Positions 35,129 through 47,040 are shown, counted from the stretch's first letter. The stretch is DNA of 64,000 nucleotides from Corticium candelabrum (GCF_963422355.1 NC_085095.1:3729607-3793606); one strand, 5' to 3'. Notes: a model not told the origin generated them from the letters alone. Made by a program: numbers and translations.

Positions 35129-36432
35129 TTAGTTCAGCAAAAGTCTCCCGTCACCTCGTTTGCAAAACTGTACAACAAGGTCGTCAACGTTGTTTTTAAG
35201 CTTTCCAGCTTCCTCTCGTTCAATGGTCAACAAGGCCAAGGCAGTCAGCCGCTCTTGCCCCATTGTCCTTCTCAACCACGTTTTCACTCTTGGCAGATGG
35301 GAGAATGATCTTTCTGATTCTGTAGAAGACACGGGAATAACCAAGAACGCTTTAATTAGTTTGAAAACGTCTGGGTATGCGTTTCTGTAGGAACTTTGTG
35401 CAAACAGTTTGCGCAATTTGCGCATTGCATAGCAGCCCGTCAGATCTTTGTAGGAATCGTCATTCTCGCAGTCTTCGACTGCCGCTTTCTTCGCATCAGA
35501 GTAGAAGGCACTGAGCTGATGGTGCAATCTACCAAAGTCGAAATCAGTCATGTAAAACTCGCGCACAACTTTAAAGCTCTCTTCGTCTGGTTTCGGATGA
35601 ATAAATGAAGTGACAAGTAGACTTTCCATAGCCGATAATACCGTTAAGTCATTCTCACGAAATCTCCTGTAATTCCATGATCACAGTATCTGCAATTTCC
35701 TTGTAAGTAATTCCAAAGTCTTGTTTTGCTGTCTCAACGTAGTAGGCATCGGCAGTGTTGCTATCTATACGCGTTGGAGGCTTTTGCTTACGAGGAGGAC
35801 CTTGCATTTCCAACTCTAATTCACCTGCAAGTTTCATAAAGCTGGCTGAAATTCTTCAAAGCCTCGTGATGATAGACCCATCGTGTCCTACGCAAGTCCA
35901 ACAAATGCTTTTTTCTGTTTGGTTGCTCTGTTTCACGGATCTTTTCTTCAAGTGCTGCTTGCTTCTTTGGGGAGTTCTCAAAGAAGAATGCAATTTTGCT
36001 GATGACACCCATAGCATTTCTAACTGCTTGGACCTGACATGCATGGACAATGACATGGTTGAGCTTGTGAGAGAAACAGTGGACATACAATGCCAAAGGA
36101 CATTGTTGCTGAATTCGGGCAGCCACACCACTGACGCGTCCAGCCATGGCATACGCAAAAGATTCACATCCAAACCATGTTTCTGCAAACTGGAAATAAT
36201 TAGGGGAGACAGTGCTTTGCCAGTTACACCATTTTGCAGGACCGGAACTCGATAAAGTGCTCTTTAATTTCTGAAGGGGTGCAGGTGATGAAATTTCACA
36301 ACTGCAGTCCTGCAACAAATAGCAATTATGTAATGAAATTATCACTAATTGTTGTGAACCCGTATCTGGGTGCTTGATTAGGGTAACTCTGGGCTTGTTG
36401 CCATTCTGCAAGCAGTCTGGACAGGAAGTCAA
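35129..36432 (-). pseudogene. hAT transposase D (different subfamily), partial
   Basis: 35821-36432 contains a catalytic-region segment (LALYVHCFSHKLNHVIVHAC, then LLDLRRTRWVYHHEALK). 35655-35837 is a linker with PPRKQKPPTRID. 35129-35629 carries the dimerisation domain (VSSTESERSFSHLPRVKTWL). Frames differ between the blocks. The sequence differs from elements B and C. The N-terminal zinc finger and the terminal repeats were not found. Confidence 0.75.
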
Positions 36433-37879
36433 CTTGGCAACCGACTATATCAGTCCTGAAACACCCTTATGACTCATTGCAGGGAAGATAAGAAATCTTT
36501 TGATTTGTCAGCCAGGCAACAGCCCGCTGAGATTCACATTCACTGACAAAGGTCAGATATGAACTCACATTAGAGTTTTGTCTACACCGCAATTAGGGCC
36601 ATTTGACGGTTGGGTGTGACATTACAGACGGCAAAGGGACAGCAATTTTGTAGTAAATAGTAGTAAATTTGCTTCATATTTAAGTCAGGACCAGGTCAGG
36701 GAAGAAAACTGGCATTACATTGCATCCGTCCAGTCTTACCTCGTAAGAAACTCACTTGTAGTTAATTTTGACACCGTTTACTCACTAAAAGCAGAAAATT
36801 AATAATAAAAACGTATTTCAAAATTTTCAAAATTTTCAAACTGATATACTGTAGGTTGCAGCGCTGTTTCGCAATTGGAAACCCCATCCACCGAACACGT
36901 CTGATACGTATGCAGACCTCTCAACTTCAAAACTTCCAAAACCGTGAGACTCTGTAGCCGAGGGCCACGGGCCAAACTATATTTAAAATGGGCGTGGCCT
37001 AGCATTGAACCACATTAGAGTGTCTTCTTCGCTGTGAAGGGATTGTTTATTAGCTTATCTTGCGTAATTAAACCATATACACGTATGTACCATGGTTCGG
37101 AGACTGAAGTGCAGATCGAAATAGTACTACAGTACTCTATTTACCACAAATCCCATTTGCTATCATTAGCTGCTCCTGCATACTTCTTGCTCTTCACCCG
37201 AGGATTAGGTGACACATCCTTGGAGGGAGATTGTGATCAGTGGCAGGATGATCAGCCTTAACATCTGGAGATGTAACTTCTGGAGACTTGGTCAGACTGA
37301 AGCTTGAGGCAACTTCATCGCCAATCCACTACTATGATAGGTAACTAATTTATAATTTAAATATGCATATATTGAGCCATATCTTCGAAAAAAACACATG
37401 CCACCAACTTTCTGGCATATTTTTATGTGGGTTTGGCCAACAGTTGTTATCAGTCATTATGACATCGTTGTCTTTCACCTGACAAACCAGTATCGTATGT
37501 ATAGCCTATTATATTGTTATAGCAAGTAAGATTGATATAGCTAACTGGAGAAATGCACGGTAGGGTCACCTGACATTTCGAAGACGTTAGACTAGATGTT
37601 AGCAACTGCTATATACCGATCTCTTACCATTTTAAAGATTTTACTTGTGACGACTGACACGGGCTGCTATTGGATGACGGCACGTTGTCGATATTTTCTT
37701 CCAGTTTCAACAAGACGCTCTTCAAAATTTACCAGTTTTTCAATAACAGTGTCTATAATATATACACACATAACATTCTTTGCAATATTGACACCATGGA
37801 CATACCCCAGATTTAGGCTAATTTGAGAAATGTCTTAATCTAAAATCTCGTCTAGTGATGTCTGTGGTGGACTTTTATA
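36433..37879. other. No gene recognised
   Basis: AT-rich sequence with short frames only. I see no family motif, repeat array or RNA gene. Confidence 0.4.
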
Positions 37880-38894
37880 TCATACTCTTCTAGGAGCTCT
37901 AACCATCTCGCAACCGGTCCTTTTGTGGTTCTCAAATGAGCGAAGCCATTGGAGAACTTGATGATCCGTATGTACTACCACCCGGCGTCCATATACTAAA
38001 GCGAGCAACTCTTTACGCGTCACGGAATACCGTTTCTCGGCCTTAGTCAATGTGCGACTTCCGAATGCAATAACGTGTTCGCCATCGGCACCTTCTTGCG
38101 ACAAGACGCTGCCAATCGTAGATTCACTGGCATCTGTATTCAGAATGGAGGGTCAGTCAAATTTAGGGTAGGCCGGGATAGGGGTGAGCTTCCGCTTGAG
38201 CATTCTAAAGGCATCGTCACGGATCTTGTCCCATGAAAATTTGACATTTTTCTGTCAAACGCCATAGTGGCGGGCACAGCTGAGAAAATCCTTTGATAAG
38301 CTTCCGATAGTAAGTAGCCACCTCTATAAAGCTACGCAACTGTTCCAAGCAAACTGGGACTGGCCAAGTATTGAGACACTCTACTTTTGTCGGATCTGTC
38401 CGATTCCATCTTGACTGACGACGTGACCTAAGTACGAAACACTGGGTTGTAGTCTATGGCACTTGGAAAGCTTGAGCTTTAGTCCAGCCTCCCAAAACCG
38501 TTGGAACACCTCTCTCAGTCGTTTCAAGTGTTCTTCGAGAGTGTCGCTAAACACAATGATATCGTCAAGGCATATAAGGCAAACTGACCAACGTAATCCA
38601 GCCAACGTTAACTCCATCAATCTCTGAAAGGTCGGGGGCCGTTACACAGCCTGAAAGGCATGACTTTAACTTCAAATAAACCTTGTATCGTGGTGAATGC
38701 CGTCTTGTGTCGGTCAGCGGGATCTGTTTCGATCTGCCAATACCCACTATCTGAATCCAAAGTAGAAAGGTATCGTGAGCCCGCGAGTGCATCTAGACTG
38801 TCGTCAATGCGCGGGAGTGGGTACGCGTTTTTCTGTGTTACCGCATTCAGTCGACGGTAATCAATGCAGGATCGGGTAGATCCATCCCGTTTGC
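37880..38894 (-). pseudogene. RT and RNase H of Gypsy 2
   Basis: 38617-38894: CIDYRRLNAVTQKNAYPLP, then the conserved D of the first catalytic motif. 38381-38620: LICLDDIIVFSDTLEEHL, in which the usual Tyr of the YLDD box is Cys, and SYLGHVVSQDGI. 37880-38104: RNase H (VIAFGSRTLTKAEKRYSVTR, VVVHTDHQVLQWL). Frames are broken at about 38380 and 38105. Confidence 0.8.
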
Positions 38895-38897
38895 TTA

Positions 38898-41800
38898 TAG
38901 TCCGCAGCCAACCCCCCAAAAGACGCTTCTATACGAAGTTGCGTAGCCCTCCAAGCCCGGGGAAGTTTTGATAACTCTAAAACATAAAGCGGTATGACAG
39001 AACTCCAACTGCACTTGTTTGCCTCTCCATACCGGGGCCGTTAGGTAGCTGCACGTCAATAAAATTTATGGGCGTGGCACACAGTCAGTAGAGCGAGTTT
39101 GCTAACTCTGTAGTCGGCAGAGCACTCAAAACGGGTAAAAACGCATCATGCAAACTACTGAGGCATAAAGCATCCATTGTGAACATGTTATCTCGCAGCA
39201 TTAGCCAAATAGCTTACGATATAATATCACACGTGATCACATGACACGCGATGACGAAACCTTTTGAGTTGTGCGTCTGTCAACTTTTCTAGAGACCTAA
39301 ACTAAACCAGATTGCTCATTAGCAGTTCAACTTCTATTGCGGCAGCAGTAGAACAAACTGTAAGCAAACAGAAAGCAGTAACAATGCGAATTAGGCTGCC
39401 AACATAAAGCCTAGATGTCCAGGCAAGCAGGCATTACGTAGAATGAAAGCGATGCACAGCTACCTTGTTGTCGACTATGAAACGGTGTCTGCTGTTTTCC
39501 TACGAATGGAAATCAACCGTCTTTCTGTCGTACTCTTGCCCAACCTCAGGTCTAAGGCACTTGGCTTCATAACCTCGTCGGTTTGTCATTTGGCTGCCTT
39601 CATAAGAGTCCAAATTATTTTCTGAACGTGTGGGAAACAAGTAACACGCCAGACAGACGACGATCTGCGTTCATTGACGTAACCTCGTGTAAAGAATTGC
39701 GATGCGGGGGCGTAATGACTACTTCCGGTACCGTGATCGAAGTCTATGGTGTACAGTACAGTATAAGCATTCACTGCCAGATTGTGGTTTAGATGTATTT
39801 CCAGTTAGCAATCTAGAAGTAAGAGCTTTCGCCTAACTACATTAGTTTATGTGTGAGCAAACTACTAATTGTTGTCTCCTTTCGACCAAGTGTTCTTACT
39901 CAGCTTTCAACTCAGCTTTCAACGGTATCAGTGGTAAAGTTGTCAACTGAACAGTTATATATCAAACCGAACGTCAGAGATTTATTGTTGCGTTATTGTT
40001 GACCTTGACAGATGTCAAATTCTAAATCATTTTGCAGTTTTGTTTTGAATATCATCAGATGTCTTTGCAGAGGGCAAAGATAGCAAAAATTGACTCTGAG
40101 CACTGCCTGTGCCAATTTCGTCATGATGTTACCGATCCTCTCACGGCTCTTACACAAACCAGTTGGAGAACGTTGCAACAAGCAGCAAGCACTCGCTTAG
40201 ACGATGTCTTTACGGTTCTACATAATCTTGCACAAATGAATCGAAACCGATAGGAGCTTATCACAGACAATGCTGCCAAGCATACACAAACAAAAAGGCT
40301 TTAGACAAACTTCAGCGCAGCCGAGATGTGAGCATCTTTGAAAGTAGTTTAGTAGCAGAGTCGCTTAGTATTCTTTGCGAATCAACAAACTGTAACGGAG
40401 TCAGAACTAGTCACGTCTGCTACTGTACCCCAAGAGATTCTTCTGAGAAAAGTAGCTCTGTCGTTGCATGACGAAGGCAAACGCAACACACAAACAGAAG
40501 AATATGAAGACGACCAAGACCTGCATTTAACGCTAGAAGTGACGGCAGATGTTTCGATATACCGGCGACTATCGTGTTTCTCACGGGTACAAAAAATCGT
40601 CGCCGCTTCATCAATTTCGTGCAAGTAGGAAGAAGTTTCGGGAGAGAGCTTTGCTTAGCCTTGCCAGGATACCATGCGTTCACAGGCTGTGATACAACCA
40701 GCGCCTTCGCAGGTAAAGGCAAAGTTGCACCACTGGAACTTCTAGACAAGAATGAGTCGTTTTGCACTGCTATTCAGCCAATTGGAAAAGCTTTAACAGT
40801 AACATGGATGTATTGTTTAAGAAATGTCAACCTTACGTTTGTAAGATCTACGGTTACATGACGTCGCCACCGACATTAATACTGTGAGGTATTCCTTATT
40901 CTGTGCACGAGCTGCAGAATCAGCACAGCTTCCTCCTACTCAAAACGCTCTGAAGATGCATATCAAACGAGCAAATTACCAGGCTGGTGTATGGCGACGT
41001 GCAATGGAAGCTAATCCTGATATACCATCTCTCCACAATCAAGGTTGGCAGATTGGTGATGACAATGAGGTACCTATTGAATGGACAACGAAGTCACCGG
41101 CACCTGTTGACGTTTTGAAACTGATCAGTTGCAGCTGTAAAAAGTGGGTGCAGCTCTAATTAGCTAAGCGTTGCTCTTGACAGCGAAGCTGCTTGCCATG
41201 TACAGATGTGTGCCAATGCGACAATTGCGAAAACCCTATTCCACGTGAAGTTTTTCAGCCTGCTTCCATTATAGCATCTGCAAATGAGTTTGAAGCTGAT
41301 AATTTTGATGCTAGTGACAAACATGATGAGTAGGTGGCTCTTTACATTTCATTGGTTATTAATTAATTAAGTGTAGGTTCTCTGTGAAATCATTAGTCCA
41401 CTAAATAATGACTAAAATAACTCTGAGCGATCTAGTACAGCCGTAAATTTCGGCACTCTATGTCAGTAACGCTTACAACCTGCTTTCGATGGTCTTATGT
41501 TAATTATTGTACACTTGTACTAACGTCTAGATAGTTAGTATTACAAGTACATGCCCTACATCTGGGAGTTTGTCACGACTTGTGAAGTATTTACTGTCTT
41601 TCCGAACGCTCAGGGTCACGTTACTGTTGCAAGGCAGTCAAACGCAGCAGCACAAGTGTAACAACAGTGTAGGAGTTTTTCTTTCATCAACATAACTACT
41701 GGCAATGTGAGAAATACTATCTGGAGACCGCACTTCATTACATCCAGCTCTAGAAAAGACAGCTGCACTATTTTAAGCCTTCGCATGATATAGCTAGTGT

Positions 41801-42045
41801 CTATAGAGCTTATGCATGGAACCACGTTCGTTTCTTACTCTCAGTTCGCTGCTGCTGCGAATTTGCGTGGGCGTGGCCTCAGTCAATCTAGTCGTTCTTG
41901 TTACTCAGAAACGGCCCCGTTCCAAGATGGCAAACAATCGCAAATGCACTCGCATGGTTTCTCTTCGGCGATTGCAACTACGGAAACTTCCCCGGGTTTG
42001 GGGGGCTACGCAACTTGTCGCTTTCTTTTGTTGGCCGACGGACTA
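38898..42045 (+). mobile_element. TIR DNA transposon carrying an XPG/FEN-like nuclease gene (Academ-like)
   Basis: A 3,148-bp element with inverted ends of about 70 bp, starting TAGTCCG and containing GTTGCGTAGCCC, CCCGGGGAAGTTT on both sides. It is flanked by a TTA duplication (38895-38897 and 42046-42048) inside the reverse transcriptase of Gypsy 2. The only recognisable gene (40045-41333, plus strand) has an XPG/FEN-like GCD motif and a Cys-rich tail. Academ-superfamily transposons are known for 3-4 bp duplications and an associated XPG-like nuclease domain, so this is the best match. No separate DDE transposase or helicase was seen, so it may be a deletion derivative. Confidence 0.65.
40045..41333 (+). 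pseudogene. XPG/FEN-like, Cys-rich protein of the Academ-like transposon, broken
   Basis: 40058-40253 is an N-terminal segment (KIDSEHCLCQFRHDV, SWRTLQQAASTRLDDV). 40574-40861 contains LALPGYHAFTGCDTTSAFAG followed by KGK. GCD followed by a G-K-G turn resembles the helix-hairpin-helix of FEN1/XPG nucleases (GCDY...GIG). 40884-41159 contains LPPTQNALKMHIKRANYQAG and LKLISCSCKK. After a break, 41195-41333 continues with a Cys cluster (CLPCTDVCQCDNC) and ends at TAG. Stops and frame changes at about 40253, 40860 and 41160 show decay. The middle part (40260-40570) is unclear and may be intronic. Confidence 0.6.
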
Positions 42046-42048
42046 TTA

Positions 42049-44040
42049 CGAGAACTACTGGTGCAGCTCACGCGCTGTTAGAAGGTTGAATTCTGTCGCG
42101 TTCTAACATTTCCTATATGTGTTTTCTCACCTCTTGCTGTGTATGAACTGGCAAGTGCCGTGGTTGCTGGCGAACGGGAGTCGCGTCGTTTTTTCTGTTC
42201 TGTGATACTCGTGAAGTTTGGCCGATGTCGTTCGGGTTAGATGAAAAATTATCTCGGTATTTGCATATTAGGGGCTCCAGTTGATTGCGTTGTTTGCTTG
42301 TCAAATGCTCGATGTCAAACGGGTCAGATATAGGCCTCTCGCTGTCTAATCCCGGGTGAGTTTCTATTTCACACAGTTGACTGATGTCTGGTAGTCTCTC
42401 TCCTCGTCTTGGATGGGAACAAAGTGGCCGACGTGCGTGTCTTTGTAGATGGTCTGAGAGTCAGCCGTATATTTGGCGAGTCGAACGGGAATGTCCATGG
42501 CATCTTCATTAACAAGCGTCTTAGCTACGAGAGTCTCGCTACGGTTAAGAAATTCCTGGCGAAGCTCTACCATCCCGCAGCACATGTTAGGCTGATGGCC
42601 CAGTTGTACTACTATCGCGGCAGGCACCACTATGTCGTGAAATGTTAGGATGACTACGGTCTCCTGTAGTGCAACTCGGCAAGGCTGTGGTGTTGAAGCA
42701 GCTACCGACAGCGGTACCCGCGTCGGTTCCAAAGTAGAATCCAGAGTGTGTGTTGAAAACTTGATGTCGAAATCATGTTTGTTGAGAAAATCAACGCCAA
42801 TGATAAAATCATGGGTGACGTGGCTGCATACTATGACACGGTGGTGAAATTTCGTAGGTCCTATAGAGACGCTAACCGAAGCGATCCAAGAGCAACTAGC
42901 TTGTGGCCAGTCGCTGATATGATGTTCTGCTGCACAGGCTCAAGTTTGCGTGTTCGAGTTGTTCGTGGAGCACTTGGCTCATTACCGTTATTGCAGACCT
43001 GTGTCAACTAGCAGTTGCGTCGGGATGTCGTCTATACACTCAATACTCGAGTTACTGTTGGTGTTTTATTGGTGTTGGTGTCGAGTTACTGCTATATTAA
43101 AACAAGCGTACTGCTGTTGACTAGTATTTGTACACACTGCCTGCACGTAATCGGGTTGGCCACATTTCCAACAGATGACTTCACTAAGTCTAGAGCCGCG
43201 TCCACGTCGTGCACTGAATCTACTATTCCTTCTACGGCTAGAGTAACTAGTTGAGTCTGTTTGCCGTGCTGCCGTCAGGTCCTGAAGGGCACCTATGACT
43301 TCCTTCATAGCAGCAGGATTGGCCTCTAAGACGGCGTTAAGGTTGACCGGACGACTGGCTGTCCTGAGGGCGTTCGTTTCTGTGCTGGGCATTGCAGCGT
43401 CTCTGCTGGCGATTTCTAATTCCAGGGCCGTGCGAACAGCGTCGTCAAGGCTCATAGGATGTGCGAGAACAACATTACGACGGGTATCTCGATCTGCCTG
43501 TTCGTCAGTGAATTTGATCCCATGACAGTCGGTCGCGGGTGGGGAGCGGGAGAGACGGATACGCCAGACGTGCCATGTTCCGGATGGACCGCGCTAACTC
43601 CGCTATGGATTTCCCGTGCTGTTTGCGTCGAGCACGAAACTCGATTCTGTACTTCGTTACCTGGCTCTCCGGATTTAAGCTGGTAACCAGCGCATTTGTC
43701 AGCAGCAGTTAGTCGGCACAATTGACATCATCGAAGCTGTCGTAAATTTCCCGCGCTAATCCACGGAGACGAACAACTAGGAATTGTTGCCGGACATCTG
43801 AACTCCCACCATTCAATTCAGCGCCTAATTCAAAGGTAGTAAGTAACCAGTCTCGGGAACGAGACTCTGTGCCACTGTACAGCTCCGGCGTAACGACCGG
43901 CCGGGTGAGTGGCGGCTCCGCAGTCTGATCTGGCGGTGGGTGATCGGCAAGATTCTCGGTTATTGAGACACTCCTGTCACCGGTGTAACGGTATAATACA
44001 GTATGTACGGTACAACCACGAGGTTGTCTGAACACTCTAC
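42049..44040 (-). pseudogene. Gag, protease and RT start of Gypsy 2
   Basis: 43709-44035 is gag (LITSFELGAEL-type segment: WLLTTFELGAELNGGSSDVR). 43066-43455 is the gag C-terminus with a zinc knuckle CWKCGQPDYVQAVC in which the His is Tyr. About 42840-42990 reads DFIIGVDFLNKHDFDIKF, the C-terminal part of the aspartic protease. 42364-42732 is the region after protease. 42113-42304 is the region just before RT. Multiple frames and a stop before AAPVVLV indicate decay. Confidence 0.75.
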
Positions 44041-44978
44041 CAACTCTACTCGCTACGCATGCGTATATCTACATTACTAATTAGTCCATTGTCATTTCGC
44101 TACATCTGCCGGTTTTTCCAAGCAACTGCAATATGCAATCTGTGTCACACACAACTCTGGGTATTCAGTCTATTTCTCAAGGTCATTTTACAGATAATGA
44201 TAGGTGTTATTGCTATTGGCTGCACTGAGACACGTACAACAGGAATAGCTCCAGAAGATGGACTCAAGGTAGGCATCTGTCCACCTGAATTTTTGTCATT
44301 ATTTCCCACTGTACTTGAGAAACGAAGCAAATCTATTAGTCAGTATTAATAAACTCTAAGATTACAATATGCAGGGTTGTGACCCCCGAGTGGTTGTTTT
44401 GTATGCTCTTTATTGAAGTAGCACAAATTCCTTTATCCCCATTATTATATCAGAATGACATTATAAGCAATTTCCATGAATGCTCTCTAACAATCTCTCA
44501 CCGTTGGGATGATCATGTCCTCTACAGTCAACTGATCATCCAGAACGTCTTCGCTTCGGACAGGTAAGGTAGTGACATCGACAATGTCATGTGATGACCC
44601 ATGGTGAGTGCTTGGGGACAAAGTTATGTCATCCAGATAACTGGCATCAAGCTCATCAACATCATCAGATGAAGTACAGTCAGTTTCACTATGAGCACAT
44701 AATTTATAACGTTGTGTTTACAAAGATAATGTATTCGCTCCGGCTACTCAACTGTGAACTGCAAAGCGTTCGCATCTTCGTTTTCGTGAGAATACAGAAA
44801 ATGTACTATCTTATTATAGTATTTAATTAAGCGTTGTTTTTCAAAGGTTGCTTATTTCGATTAACTTGAAAAATGTATGCAAAATTCAAGATGGAGTTCG
44901 AGGCGTTCCCCTCGCGCAACATCTGGACTGTGCTTTTTTAAATCATATGGTACCGGCCATAACACTTTTATATAAATT
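44041..44978 (-). other. Unassigned region with candidate minus-strand exons
   Basis: A stretch from about 44686 to 44504 is open, lies between acceptor-like TGCTCATAG and donor-like ACG/GTGAGAG, and encodes an acidic linker (SSDDVDELDASYLDDITL). Another open stretch (about 44310-44170) encodes GGQMPTLSPSSGAIPVVRV. They could be exons of the gene that contains the OTU-like array to the right, but no family can be named. Confidence 0.25.
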
Positions 44979-45749
44979 CTACTGCTTGTCCTTTGACAGA
45001 AGCAGTTTATGTCTCTCTGCTATAGATGTGTTGTAAACAGCCCTAAGCTGACAATTACCATTTCCGAGAATATTGCACTGCTTGTCTTCTGACAGAAGCA
45101 GTGTCTGTCTCACTGCTATAGATGTGTTGTAAACAGCCCTAAACTGACAATGACCATTTCCAAGAATATTGCACTGCTTGTCTTCTGACAGAAGCAGTGT
45201 CTGTCTCACTGCTATAGATGTGTTGTAAACAGCCCTAAACTGACAATGACCATTTCCAAGAATATTGCACTGCTTGTCTTCTGACAGAAGCAGTGTCTGT
45301 CTCACTGCTATAGATGTGTTGTAAACAGCCCTAAACTGACAATGACCATTTCCAAGAATATTGCACTGCTTGTCTTCTGACAGAAGCAGTGTCTGTCGCA
45401 CTGCTATAGATGTGTTGTAAACAGCCCTAAACTGACAATGACCATTTCCAAGAATATTGCACTGCTTGTCTTCTGACAGAAGCAGTGTCTGTCTCACTGC
45501 TATAGATGTGTTGTAAACAGCCCTAAACTGACAATGACCATTTCCAAGAATATTGCACTGCTTGTCTTCTGACAGAAGCAGTGTCTGTCTCACTGCTATA
45601 GATGTGTTGTAAACAGCCCTAAACTGACAATGACCATTTCCAAGAATATTGCACTGCTTGTCTTCTGACAGAAGCAGTGTCTGTCTCACTGCTATAGATG
45701 TGTTGTAAACAGCCCTAAACTGACAATGACCATTTCCAAGAATATTGTA
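44979..45749 (-). repeat. 96-bp tandem repeat, eight copies
   Basis: The period is 96 bp: ATTGCACTGCTTG begins at 45072 and 45168 and recurs each 96 bases. Internal copies are almost identical; one has C in place of T at about 45397. Each unit also contains the short hairpin CTTCTGACAGAAG. Confidence 0.95.
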
Positions 45750-46016
45750 GGCTCTGAATCCAAGGGAGGCCAAGCGGCGCTGCAATTGATCTTGGTCGAA
45801 CAGGTCCTCAGAAGGATTGCTCCATTCAAGATTGCAGCCTAACATGACTTTAATGTAGCTCTTTGGTTTTTTTGCTTTATTATCATCTGAAACACATGTA
45901 AGGTACGAAGCTAAGATAGCAACTGCAGCAACATAAAGCAGAACAATTCTAATCCAATAGAAATCTGATAGAAGAATCATTATGAGATATAGTCTAATGG
46001 GTTTCCATTGGCTCAT
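44979..46016 (-). CDS. ORF with eight 32-residue repeats of an OTU-protease-like motif
   Basis: An intact ORF of 345 codons. Residues 1-21 are followed by a hydrophobic stretch (IVLLYVAAVAILASYL, about 23-39), probably a signal anchor. Residues 76-90 (DQLQRRLASLGFRAY) precede the first of eight tandem 32-residue units (96 bp, positions about 44979-45749). Each unit holds ILGNGHCQFRAV, resembling the catalytic-Cys motif of OTU deubiquitinases (D-G-N-C-x-F-R-A), though the Asp is replaced. Units 1-7 are nearly identical in DNA; the last (GNGNCQLRAV, TSIAERHKLLL) is diverged and followed by the stop. The His part of an OTU domain is absent. Repeating the Cys motif is not expected in a working protease, so this is either a recent expansion in a gene fragment or an ORF kept open by a repeat length divisible by three. 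Confidence 0.55.
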   Translation of the reverse strand: MSQWKPIRLYLIMILLSDFYWIRIVLLYVAAVAILASYLTCVSDDNKAKKPKSYIKVMLGCNLEWSNPSEDLFDQDQLQRRLASLGFRAYNILGNGHCQFRAVYNTSIAVRQTLLLSEDKQCNILGNGHCQFRAVYNTSIAVRQTLLLSEDKQCNILGNGHCQFRAVYNTSIAVRQTLLLSEDKQCNILGNGHCQFRAVYNTSIAVRQTLLLSEDKQCNILGNGHCQFRAVYNTSIAVRQTLLLSEDKQCNILGNGHCQFRAVYNTSIAVRQTLLLSEDKQCNILGNGHCQFRAVYNTSIAVRQTLLLSEDKQCNILGNGNCQLRAVYNTSIAERHKLLLSKDKQ

Positions 46017-46046
46017 CTACAACTTTGATGAGTTCAGGCGCGTTCT

Positions 46047-46646
46047 CTATACAGAATCGTCAATACGCTTTGATATGGAGGTATACCTGATAGTGATAAT
46101 ATGCCCCCTTTTGTGACATTTGTGGCATGAAGCGTCCTTCCACTTGCAATCTTGTGGAAGATGACCACGCTTAGTGCAGCGGTAACATGGGTCGCTCTTG
46201 CCTGCACTGCCACTTGCATTACTTTTGCCGTTTATTCCGTTGTGGGCGGACTTGCTTCCACTTCCGCGGGCCAAGACATGTGAGTTGCTTTGCCCCATTG
46301 TGAGTTTCCCCACTCCTTTTGGCGAGTCAGTCAAAACATCGCGCATCTGGGTAGATTGGCGCGTCGCCGCTTCCATACTCTGAGCGATGGCACTTGCTCT
46401 TGTCAACGTGAGTTGGTCTTCCGTTGCGATCACTTCAAGCAATTCTAGCCGTCTGCGAAAGCCATTAACCTCCGTGACAATCTTCTTCTCCTTTGGAGTG
46501 TGCAGCGTGTCTGTGATGGCGTCGTTAGACGGAGCCGTAGCGCAGTCTTTCTTTCCTTTGCTTTCCTTTGCTACGGTGTGCAGGTAGTTGCAGTTGTAGT
46601 CCTTCGAGTCGCTGATGTGAATCGATATCACACTTGCTGAAGACAC
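46047..46646 (-). pseudogene. Retrotransposon Gag fragment with zinc knuckle
   Basis: The C-terminal half of a Gypsy-type Gag: LTRASAIAQSMEAATR followed by CYRCTKRGHLPQDC (C-x2-C-x4-H-x4-C) and the start of a second knuckle (CHKCHKRGH). Pol is absent. The first part of the ORF (46525-46646) is probably not native Gag. Confidence 0.7.
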
Positions 46647-46659
46647 AAGATTGGCTCGT

Positions 46660-46986
46660 TCTAGCTGTCAGATTCGAAGTTGCCAATACAACGTATATTC
46701 GACGACGAGTTAAGCACCGTTCGAAAGATAAGACATGCGAGTCCCAGAGAGACGAAATGGTGGCTTCTGTCTCTAAGTATGATGTAATATATAGATATAG
46801 TACTTCTGAGTTTTTTTTGGTTTTGCATTGATGCCATGATCTCCTGTAGCCTATGATCTGCATTTCTTGAGCGATCTTTTGAAAGACTGTTCTGTTGCGC
46901 GACACCGTGTCTAGTTGACTCTGAATATTTTGGTACGCCCAAATGCACACTAGTGCTCTCGTTTCTTCTGTGGTCCAACCAGCCAT
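46660..46986 (-). pseudogene. Myb/SANT-like DNA-binding fragment (Harbinger partner type)
   Basis: From the Met at 46986: MAGWTTEETRALVCIWAYQN, then NRTVFQKIAQEMQIIGY and SWHQCKTK. The Trp spacing matches Myb/SANT-like proteins that are the second gene of PIF/Harbinger elements, also found as host genes. Homology ends after about 70 residues. No transposase is adjacent. Confidence 0.6.
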
Positions 46987-47040
46987 CAAATTACGATTTT
47001 CCGCGAAGATACACTCGTAGCGCACGTGAAGTTGACTCCC

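Larger units (their letters stand above)
37880..44040 (-). mobile_element. Gypsy/Ty3 element 2, decayed, interrupted by a DNA transposon
   Basis: Minus-strand Gypsy remnant. Right part (42049-44040) has gag, protease and the start of RT. Left part (37880-38894) has the rest of RT and RNase H. Integrase and LTRs were not found, so it is truncated at its 3' side. The two parts are separated by a 3.15 kb TIR element (38898-42045) with TTA duplicates. Leaving that element and one TTA out joins the RT frame without a gap. Confidence 0.85.

Noticed and set aside
44979..45749. CRISPR array
   Set aside because: 96-bp head-to-tail units with no unique spacers; a coding minisatellite.
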